Source: W0P28-013 sp963621145 (lineage in GTDB: Bacteria; Bacteroidota; Bacteroidia; Bacteroidales; Paludibacteraceae). From it: a stretch of 10,459 bases of DNA. Of this stretch, positions 1 through 5,638 are shown piece after piece (positions within the stretch are counted from its first letter, which is position 1; each line of letters opens with the position of its first letter). The position numbers and the translations under genes are program-made. Location: positions 1 through 10,459 of the forward strand of contig CAVFDI010000056.1 of NCBI GenBank assembly GCA_963621145.1, given 5' to 3'. The notes beneath the pieces are model-generated. The model was not told the origin of the DNA. It did not search any database and worked only from the letters and a program-made list of their open reading frames with translations.

Positions 1-24
1 GGCGAATAATCATTCGCCCCTACA
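1..24 (-). repeat. TGTAGGG-headed palindromic intergenic repeat, copy 1
   Basis: Read on the minus strand this begins TGTAGGGG and ends in a perfect 7-bp inverted repeat: GGCGAAT at 1-7 and ATTCGCC at 12-18, with a 4-base loop. The window edge may cut it. It lies 27-50 bases downstream of the tyrS stop codon, so the hairpin could act as a transcription end or RNA-stabilising element, but any T-tract would lie outside the window. Related copies are at 7237-7260 and 10445-10459. Such small palindromic elements are common in bacterial spacers, and no transposase is visible here. Confidence 0.6.
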
Positions 25-57
25 ATTCAATGAATCAATAATTCAATGATTCAATTC
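25..57. repeat. ATTCAAT/GATTCAAT word repeat
   Basis: This AT-rich block is made of repeated words: ATTCAAT, AATCAATA, ATTCAATG and ATTCAATT. Similar text (ATTCAATCATTCGATGATTC and AATAATTCG) occurs at 10406-10440, again beside a TGTAGGG element. The tyrS stop codon (51-53 on the minus strand) lies inside the block, so the last tyrS codons overlap the repeat edge. Confidence 0.55.
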
Positions 58-1349
58 GCGATCACCAAATAGTAATTTTTTTTGCCTTTTTGGAACAGAA
101 TGTACTTGCCGTCGAGCAGGGCAGAGGCGTCGATTGGCGTTTCGATGTCGGTCAGCTTCTCTTTGTTCATGCTGAAACCGTTGGCCTGCATCATTTTGCG
201 TGCTTCGCCTTTCGATGTGAAAATCTGCGTCTGTTCGGCTAGCAGGTCGAGCGGACGAATGCCAGCTTCGAGTTCCGATTTTGCGATGGTGAATTGCGGC
301 ACGCCTTCGAACACTTGTAGCAGCGTCTGCTCGTCGAGTTTGCGCAGTGCATCGGCTGTGGCGTTACCAAACAGAATGTTCGATGCCTCAACGGCAGCGT
401 TGTAGTTGTCCTCGCCATGCACAAGTGTGGTAACATCTTTTGCCAAACGTTTTTGCAACAGGCGCAGGTGTGGTGCAGCAGCGTGTTCGGCCTCTAGTGC
501 GGCACACTCGTCGCGTTCTATGTTGGTGAAAATCTTGATGTAGCGCACGGCGTCTTCGTCGCTCACATTCAGCCAGAATTGGTAGAATTTGTATGGCGAA
601 GTGCGTTGTGGATCGAGCCATACATTGCCACTCTCGGTTTTGCCAAATTTTTGTCCGTCGGCCTTAGTAATGAGCGGGCAGGTGAGGCCGAATGCTTCGT
701 TTTCGATGCCCAGTGTGCGGCGAATCAATTCCGTGCCAGTGGTGATGTTGCCCCATTGGTCGTTGCCGCCCATTTGCAGTTTGCAGTTCTTGGCCTGATA
801 GAGGTGTAAGAAATCGTAGCCTTGCAGCAGTTGGTAGGTGAATTCGGTGAACGACAGTCCATCGCGCGCCTCGCCATTCAGGCGTTTTTGCACGCTGTCT
901 TTCGCCATCATATAGTTCACGGTGATGTGTTTTCCCACCTCGCGCGCAAAGTCGAGGAACGAAAAATCTTTCATCCAGTCGTAGTTGTTCACCATTTCGG
1001 CGGCATTGGGCAGTTTTTCGTCGAAATCGAGAAAACGCGAAACCTGCGCTTTTATGCACTCTTGGTTGTGATAGAGCGTTTCGGCGTTCAGCAGGTTGCG
1101 TTCTTGGCTTTTGCCGCTTGGGTCGCCAATCATGCCCGTGGCGCCGCCCACCAAAATTATTGGTTTGTGGCCGCAGCGTTGGAAGTGGCGCAACATCATG
1201 ATGCCGCACAGGTGTCCAATGTGCAGACTGTCGGCCGTGGGGTCGGTGCCAAGATAGGCGGTTACGCGCTCTTTTGCCAACAGTTCTTCGGTGCCTGGCA
1301 TCATCTGCGCCAGCATGCCGCGCCATTTCAATTCTTCGATAAAATTCAT
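51..1349 (-). CDS. tyrS: Tyrosyl-tRNA synthetase (tyrosine--tRNA ligase)
   Basis: This class I aminoacyl-tRNA synthetase charges tRNA-Tyr with tyrosine in the cytoplasm. The 432-residue product has the signature HIGH at residues 43-46, the tyrosine-pocket region YQLLQGYDF (172-180), GGNDQWGNI (194-202) and the second ATP signature in the form KFGKT (234-238). The last 65 or so residues, starting near GIRPLDLLAEQ, form an S4-type RNA-binding domain, and the length is normal for a bacterial enzyme. I chose the ATG at 1349 (MNFIEELKWRG), which matches the usual family start. An upstream TTG at 1382 is in frame, but it lies within or before the predicted transcription start and is unlikely to be translated. 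The gene is divergent from the SDR gene and has its own Bacteroidota-type promoter. Identification is secure. Confidence 0.97.
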   Translation of the reverse strand: MNFIEELKWRGMLAQMMPGTEELLAKERVTAYLGTDPTADSLHIGHLCGIMMLRHFQRCGHKPIILVGGATGMIGDPSGKSQERNLLNAETLYHNQECIKAQVSRFLDFDEKLPNAAEMVNNYDWMKDFSFLDFAREVGKHITVNYMMAKDSVQKRLNGEARDGLSFTEFTYQLLQGYDFLHLYQAKNCKLQMGGNDQWGNITTGTELIRRTLGIENEAFGLTCPLITKADGQKFGKTESGNVWLDPQRTSPYKFYQFWLNVSDEDAVRYIKIFTNIERDECAALEAEHAAAPHLRLLQKRLAKDVTTLVHGEDNYNAAVEASNILFGNATADALRKLDEQTLLQVFEGVPQFTIAKSELEAGIRPLDLLAEQTQIFTSKGEARKMMQANGFSMNKEKLTDIETPIDASALLDGKYILFQKGKKNYYLVIAN

Positions 1350-1379
1350 CGGTACAGATTTTTTGTTCAAAAAAGTGTG

Positions 1380-1410
1380 CAAAATTACATTTTTTTTCGG
1401 TCATCTGCAA
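1380..1410 (-). promoter_or_regulatory. Bacteroidota-type promoter for tyrS
   Basis: On the minus strand a TTG (1410-1408) is followed after 20 bases by TAATTTTG (1387-1380), an exact match to the Bacteroides -7 consensus TAnnTTTG, then CA. Transcription would begin near 1373, leaving a leader of about 24 bases before the ATG at 1349. The match is by eye; the start site is inferred. Confidence 0.65.
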
Positions 1411-1440
1411 GTCGCGCACCGCAGCACTAAGTTTCTAGAT

Positions 1441-1471
1441 TTTGTAATTTCAATAAAAAGGTGTAATTTTG
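1441..1471 (+). promoter_or_regulatory. Bacteroidota-type promoter for the SDR/zinc-finger gene
   Basis: TTTG at 1441-1444 is followed after exactly 19 bases by TAATTTTG at 1464-1471. This matches the Bacteroides -33 TTTG / -7 TAnnTTTG pattern. Transcription would start near 1478, giving an unusually long leader of roughly 100 bases before the ATG at 1576. That leader contains only a small hairpin (CTGC 1524-1527, GCAG 1532-1535), with no recognised riboswitch. Confidence 0.65.
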
Positions 1472-1575
1472 CATTTTTTAGTAGCAAGATTTGCGGAATA
1501 AAATAGGGACAAAAGGCAAGTCGCTGCGATTGCAGTTGATAAGTAGAAATAAATTGAAATTTGAAATTTTTTGAT

Positions 1576-3111
1576 ATGATTGAAAATCAGAAAAAAACTA
1601 CCGTCTTTCTGACGGGTGCCACTGGCACAATGGGTTGGGCTGGTTTGCAGGAATTGCTGCGCCACGCCGAGCATTACAATGTACGCATTTTGGCGCGACC
1701 AAGCGAGAAAAATAAGAAAAAATTGGCTCCCATTGTCGATAAAATCGAGGTGGTTTGGGGCGATTTGACTAATTACGACGACATTCTGAAAGGTGTTACT
1801 GGTGCCGACATAGTGCTGCACGTGGGTGGCATGGTGTCGCCGCAAGCCGACTACAAGCCACGAACTACACGCAAGGTGAACCTTACGGCAGCCGAGAATG
1901 TGAAAAATGCTGTGTTGGCACAAGGCGAAAATCAGCCAAAAGTGGTTTACATTGGCAGCGTGGCGCAAATGGGCGATCGTCGCGAGCCGTTGCACTGGGG
2001 CAGAACGGGTGATCCCATCTGCGTTTCGGCCTACGATCATTATGGCATTACCAAAGCGCGGGCGGAATACATCATTACCAATTCGCCAATAAAACATTGG
2101 GTGAGCCTGCGCCAGTCGGGCATTCTCTATCCCGCAATCTTGAAAAATTATGACCCGATAATGTTCCATGTGCCGATTCGTGGCGTGCTAGAGTGGGCAA
2201 CGGTGGAGGATTCGGGGCGTCTGTTGGAGCGCGTTTGCCGTCCCGAAGTGCCCGACGAATTTTGGAACAACTATTACAACATCGGTTCGGGCAAGGAGTA
2301 TCGCATAAGCAACTACGAATTTGAGTGCTTGCTGCTCGATGCCATTGGCTGTCCGAGACCAGAACAAATTTTTGAGGCAAAGTGGTTCACCACGCGCAAT
2401 TTCCATGGCATGTGGTATTTCGATGGCGATAAACTCGAAAATTTCCTTCATTTCCGTGCAAATGTGCCTGTAAAAGACTATTTTGCGCAGATGGCAAAGT
2501 CGGAAAGTCTGCCAAGTGGCATCAAATTCGCACGCACCACCAAAGTGGCGAAACTTGTGCCGCACATTGTGAAACTGGCAATGCGCGCCATGGCCAACAA
2601 ACCCGTTCATGGCACGCAGTGGTGGATTAAAAACGGCGTAGAACAGCGCATTCATGCCTACTACGGCAGTTTGGAGGCCTACAAAGCCATTCCCGATTGG
2701 AAGCACATGGATTTGAGTCACCCGAGCGAACAGCCCATCGTTCTCGATCACGGCTACGACGAGCAAAAACCGCACGAACTTTTCACCATCGACGATATGC
2801 AAAAAGCAGCCGCCTACCGTGGTGGCAAATGCCTTTCGACGGAGATGGCGCAAGGCGATTGGGACACGCCTTTGGAGTGGCAGTGTGCCGAAGGTCATCG
2901 GTTCAAAGCCTCGCCGCGTGTTGTGCTGTTGGGCGGACATTGGTGCCCCGACTGCATGCCTTGGCCCTACAAAAATGAACCAAATGCTCGTCCGTGGCAG
3001 TGGGACAAGATAGCGAAAGAAAATCCATTTTTTGCACAGATTTGGTCGACGCTGCACAATCAGAGCGAGAACAATACCTACGGACCAGAGATTTTCGACG
3101 GCTGGGAGTGA
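1576..3111 (+). CDS. NAD(P)-dependent epimerase/dehydratase (extended SDR) with C-terminal treble-clef zinc finger
   Basis: The 511-residue product starts with a Rossmann fold of the extended SDR type. It shows the nucleotide-binding GATGTMG (G14, G17, G20) and a probable catalytic triad of S128 (in YIGSVAQ), Y156 and K160 (YGITK). Such enzymes modify nucleotide sugars, sterols or flavonoid-like alcohols using NAD(P); the substrate here cannot be read from the sequence. Residues from about 310 to 410 are a charged linker or small helical region with no recognised domain. A zinc finger follows: GGKCLS (C419), then C437-x3-H441 (CAEGH) and C457-P-D-C460, the pattern of the treble-clef module 'GGxCLS...C..GH.w...CP.C' known mainly from DNA-associated proteins. 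The tail ends IFDGWE. I chose the ATG at 1576; an in-frame TTG at 1561 is less likely. There is no signal peptide, so it should be cytoplasmic. Domain calls are firm; function is unknown. Confidence 0.88.
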   Translation: MIENQKKTTVFLTGATGTMGWAGLQELLRHAEHYNVRILARPSEKNKKKLAPIVDKIEVVWGDLTNYDDILKGVTGADIVLHVGGMVSPQADYKPRTTRKVNLTAAENVKNAVLAQGENQPKVVYIGSVAQMGDRREPLHWGRTGDPICVSAYDHYGITKARAEYIITNSPIKHWVSLRQSGILYPAILKNYDPIMFHVPIRGVLEWATVEDSGRLLERVCRPEVPDEFWNNYYNIGSGKEYRISNYEFECLLLDAIGCPRPEQIFEAKWFTTRNFHGMWYFDGDKLENFLHFRANVPVKDYFAQMAKSESLPSGIKFARTTKVAKLVPHIVKLAMRAMANKPVHGTQWWIKNGVEQRIHAYYGSLEAYKAIPDWKHMDLSHPSEQPIVLDHGYDEQKPHELFTIDDMQKAAAYRGGKCLSTEMAQGDWDTPLEWQCAEGHRFKASPRVVLLGGHWCPDCMPWPYKNEPNARPWQWDKIAKENPFFAQIWSTLHNQSENNTYGPEIFDGWE

Positions 3112-3113
3112 GA

Positions 3114-3147
3114 AAAATAAAAAATGAATAATGAAAAATGAACAATA
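3114..3147. repeat. AAAATGAATAATG word repeat
   Basis: Just after the SDR stop codon the spacer consists of near-copies of AAAATGAATAATGAAAAATG and AACAAT. The reverse complement of these words (TTATTCATTTTTAATTC type) occurs upstream of comM at 5603-5631. It looks like low-complexity spacer repeat rather than a gene or terminator. Confidence 0.5.
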
Positions 3148-3207
3148 GGGCGAAGCGATAACGGGAAAATTTTGAATTTCTAATAATCTGAAATCTACTT
3201 GTCTTTG

Positions 3208-3233
3208 CTCTATGTTCTATACTCTATGTTCTA
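3208..3233. repeat. 12-bp tandem direct repeat CTCTATGTTCTA
   Basis: CTCTATGTTCTA occurs at 3208-3219 and again at 3222-3233 with a 2-base gap, directly before the A-run and start codon of the PCMD gene. The first copy supplies an in-frame ATG at 3212 that falsely lengthens the next reading frame by nine residues. Confidence 0.7.
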
Positions 3234-3238
3234 AAAAA

Positions 3239-4198
3239 ATGAAGCAACTTTATACAAGTCTGCTGCTCACTTTGGCAGCGGCATCGACTATGGCACAGGA
3301 GCGCATTGTGCCGATAAAATTTGGCGATATGGAACATTGGACCGTGCGCTACATCAAGGAATCGCGCTTGCTGGGCGGCAATACAAAAAAACTGTATGTG
3401 CTGGCCCCGACCGATACTATTCGCAAAAATGCGGCGTACGATTTCAGCAAAACCATTTGGGGAATTTCGAATGCTTATGCTAGTCCTGCAGGAATAGACA
3501 AAGGCGCCAACGCCGCACAGCCCGAAAAACGTGGCAAAGGCCATTGCGCCCGCCTCGACACACGCATCGAAGAGGTGAAAGTGCTGGGTTTCATCGATCT
3601 TGAAGTGTGCGTTGCTGGCACGCTCTTTTTGGGCAGTAACATCGAGCCTGTAACCAGCGCCAGCGATCCTTATGCCGCTATTAACATGGGCATTCCGTTC
3701 ACGCAAAAACCCCAAGCGGTGATGCTCGACCTGAAAACGCGCGTCAGTCCCGAGCAAAAGGTGCTGAAAGCTACCGGATTGTCGAAAAAGAAATGGATTG
3801 TTGGGCACGATGAGCCTGAAGTCTATGTTTTTCTTCAGAAGCGATGGGAGGATGCCGACGGACAAATTCACGCCCTTCGCATTGGCACAGCGCGCGAGCG
3901 TTTCGACAAAACCATTCCCGAATGGAAAAACAACTACCGCATCGATATTCACTATGGCGACATCACGGGCGAAACGTTTTTCAAGGATTACATGGGACTT
4001 TTCCCCGCGGCTGGACAGTTCAAAGCACGCAATTCGAAAGGTAAGATGGTGCGCATTCAGGAAGATGGCTGGGGCAGCGCCAACGACACGCCCACGCACG
4101 TTATTCTGATGATCACCGCTGGCTGCTATCCTGCTTTCTACGGCTATCCGGGCAACGCATTCTGGGTCGACAATGTGAAATGGATCTTTGATAAGTGA
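3239..4198 (+). CDS. Secreted PCMD-type (putative carbohydrate metabolism domain) protein
   Basis: The 319-residue product has a clear signal peptide: MKQ, a hydrophobic core LLLTLAAAS, and a signal-peptidase I site after TMA (about residue 19). There is no lipobox cysteine, so it should be periplasmic or released rather than a lipoprotein. The mature part resembles the Bacteroidota PCMD family, a beta-rich jelly-roll-like fold linked by structure to carbohydrate handling. Supporting segments are the N-terminal GDMEHW, GNTKKLYVLAPTDTI, AGTLFLGSNIEP, the block INMGIPFTQKPQAVMLDLK, and the C-terminal GYPGNAFWVDNVKWIFD, which matches the typical family ending with WVDxV. No catalytic residues can be assigned. 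I chose the ATG at 3239 because it gives a normal signal peptide; the ATG at 3212 lies in a spacer repeat. It is 127 bp after the SDR gene and 60 bp before the U32 gene. Export is secure; the family call is moderately sure. Confidence 0.8.
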   Translation: MKQLYTSLLLTLAAASTMAQERIVPIKFGDMEHWTVRYIKESRLLGGNTKKLYVLAPTDTIRKNAAYDFSKTIWGISNAYASPAGIDKGANAAQPEKRGKGHCARLDTRIEEVKVLGFIDLEVCVAGTLFLGSNIEPVTSASDPYAAINMGIPFTQKPQAVMLDLKTRVSPEQKVLKATGLSKKKWIVGHDEPEVYVFLQKRWEDADGQIHALRIGTARERFDKTIPEWKNNYRIDIHYGDITGETFFKDYMGLFPAAGQFKARNSKGKMVRIQEDGWGSANDTPTHVILMITAGCYPAFYGYPGNAFWVDNVKWIFDK

Positions 4199-4201
4199 GA
4201 G

Positions 4202-4251
4202 AAGTTAGGAGTGAGAAGTTAGAAGTGTTAGAAATCTAGAAATCAGAAATT
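4202..4251. repeat. GTTAGGAGTGAGAAG / TAGAAATC word repeats
   Basis: The whole 60-bp spacer between the PCMD and U32 genes is repeat text. First come GTTAGGA, GTGAGAA and GTTAGAA units (4204-4225), then TTAGAAATC, TAGAAATC and CAGAAATT units (4228-4251). The segment 4203-4222 is identical over 20 bp to 10349-10368 in the same orientation. The TAGAAATTAGAAATT block at 7315-7329 belongs to the second word family. Confidence 0.7.
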
Positions 4252-4258
4252 GTTTGAA

Positions 4259-5503
4259 ATGAATCGTAGCGACATAGAAATAATGGCTCCTGTGGGGTCG
4301 TTCGAGAGCTTGGCGGCTGCCATCGATGCTGGGGCTGATTCGGTCTATTTTGGCATCGAACGGCTGAATATGCGTAGTCGCTCGGCTAGCAATTTCACCA
4401 CCGACGATCTGCGAAAAATTGTTGCCACCTGCAACGAACATGGCGTGAAATCGTATCTCACAGTCAACACGGTGATCTACAACGACGACCTCCAGCTGAT
4501 GCGCGAAATTGTCGATATCGCCAAAGAGGTGGGCGTTTCGGCCATCATTGCGTGCGATGTGGCGGTGATGACCTACGCCAACCAAGTGGGCGTGGAGGTG
4601 CATCTCTCTACTCAATTGAACATTGCCAACGCCGAGGCACTGCGTTTCTACGCACAATTTGCCGATGTGGCTGTGTTGGCGCGCGAACTCAATCTAGATC
4701 AGGTGGCGGATATCTACAAAAAAATCTGCGAAGAACCTATCTTGGGTAAATCGGGGAAGCCTATTCGCATCGAAATGTTTTGTCATGGTGCGCTCTGCAT
4801 GGCGGTTTCGGGCAAGTGCTATTTGAGTCTGCACGAACACAATGCTTCGGCCAACCGCGGAGCGTGCATGCAGGTTTGCAGGCGCGCCTACACGGTGAAA
4901 GATCGCGAAAGCGACATCGAACTCGACATCGAAAATCAGTACATCATGTCGCCTAAAGACTTGAAAACCATACACTTTCTGAACAAAATGCTCGACGCTG
5001 GCGTGCGGGTTTTCAAGATCGAAGGGCGCGCGCGCGGTCCAGAGTACGTGTCGACCGTGGTGCGCTGCTACAGCGAGGCCATCGACAGTTATTTGGACGG
5101 CTCTTTTGGTGCGGAGAAGATTGCGGCGTGGGACGAACGCCTTGCGCGCGTGTTCAATCGCGGTTTCTGGAACGGCTATTACCTCGGTCAGCGACTTGGC
5201 GAATGGAGCGCCAACTATGGTTCGCAGGCCACCCGTCGTAAAGTGTATGTGGGCAAATGCACCAACTATTTTGCAAAACTTGGTGTGGCGGAATTTTTGG
5301 TAGAGGCGCAACCCATTTCCGTTGGCGATGAATATCTTGTAACTGGCACAACCACAGGCGCTTACGAAGATGTTGTGAAAGAGATTCGCGTGGATTTGCA
5401 GTCTGCCCAAACTGCCGAAAAAGGCATCTATTTCTCCATCAAAACCGAGAAAACCATTCGCCGAAACGATAAACTCTACAAATTGGTCACAGTCGTCAAG
5501 TAG
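4259..5503 (+). CDS. Peptidase U32 family protein (TrhP/RlhA-like, probable RNA hydroxylation factor)
   Basis: The 414-residue cytoplasmic protein begins IEIMAPVGSFESLAAAIDAGADSVYFG, the normal N-terminus of the U32 family TIM-barrel-like domain. It carries the full family signature from E172 to S190 (EMFCHGALC, then SGKCYLS). Five cysteines cluster around it (C175, C180, C187, C203, C207; the last two in GACMQVCRR) and are candidate iron-sulfur ligands. A C-terminal beta-barrel-like segment (about residues 320-414, RKVYVGKCTNYF onward) fits the U32 C-terminal domain. U32 proteins were first described as collagenases. The E. coli members TrhP (YegQ) and RlhA are now linked to prephenate-dependent hydroxylation of tRNA uridine and 23S rRNA cytidine. 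The length is closer to TrhP than to the longer RlhA, so a tRNA role is the better guess. The ATG at 4259 is chosen over a TTG at 4250. Family identification is secure; the exact RNA target is inference. Confidence 0.92.
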   Translation: MNRSDIEIMAPVGSFESLAAAIDAGADSVYFGIERLNMRSRSASNFTTDDLRKIVATCNEHGVKSYLTVNTVIYNDDLQLMREIVDIAKEVGVSAIIACDVAVMTYANQVGVEVHLSTQLNIANAEALRFYAQFADVAVLARELNLDQVADIYKKICEEPILGKSGKPIRIEMFCHGALCMAVSGKCYLSLHEHNASANRGACMQVCRRAYTVKDRESDIELDIENQYIMSPKDLKTIHFLNKMLDAGVRVFKIEGRARGPEYVSTVVRCYSEAIDSYLDGSFGAEKIAAWDERLARVFNRGFWNGYYLGQRLGEWSANYGSQATRRKVYVGKCTNYFAKLGVAEFLVEAQPISVGDEYLVTGTTTGAYEDVVKEIRVDLQSAQTAEKGIYFSIKTEKTIRRNDKLYKLVTVVK

Positions 5504-5530
5504 CAGATTTTAGGTGGCGCTGGTTACGGA

Positions 5531-5631
5531 TCTTAATTCTAAATTCATAATTCTTAATTCGCTGAAATAGCCGCACAGTCCAGCCGTAGCGCTTTTTATT
5601 GGTTATTATTCATTTTTAATTCTTAATTTTC
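5531..5631. repeat. TAATTCTTAATT word repeats before comM
   Basis: Two AT-rich blocks (5531-5560 and 5603-5631) each contain TAATTCTTAATT exactly (5548-5559 and 5617-5628), with related words such as AAATTCATAATTC and TTATTATTCATTTTTAATTC. Between them lies a short GC-richer segment (about 5561-5597) ending GCGCTTTTTATT. It has no stable local hairpin, so a terminator is not supported. Confidence 0.6.
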
Positions 5632-5638
5632 AAAAGAA

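Noticed and set aside
822..1430. Plus-strand open frame opposite tyrS
   Set aside because: It runs antisense to conserved tyrS motifs and into the promoter region; no independent support.
2188..3057. Long open frame antisense to the SDR gene (289 codons, minus strand)
   Set aside because: It lies wholly inside a well-supported gene, shows no recognisable domain, and has a composition typical of the complement of a codon-biased gene.
3200..3207. Possible -7 element TGTCTTTG upstream of the PCMD gene
   Set aside because: It has one mismatch at the conserved A, and the nearest TTTG (3171-3174) is 25 bases upstream, too far for the usual spacing.
3224..4099. Long minus-strand open frame (291 codons) opposite the PCMD gene
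   Set aside because: The plus-strand product has a signal peptide and family motifs; the antisense product shows neither.
4202..4251. CRISPR-like array
   Set aside because: The units are 7-9 bases and contiguous, with no unique spacers of regular length and no cas genes nearby.
5517..5596. Long-range foldback of GCGCT..ACGG with CCGT..AGCGC followed by TTTTT, as a terminator of the U32 gene
   Set aside because: The stem is interrupted by a 4-base bulge and has a loop of over 50 bases, so it is not a credible intrinsic terminator.
5624..5631. Possible -7 element TAATTTTC before comM
   Set aside because: It is only 7 bases from the ATG, so transcription would start at or after the start codon; the final G is also missing.
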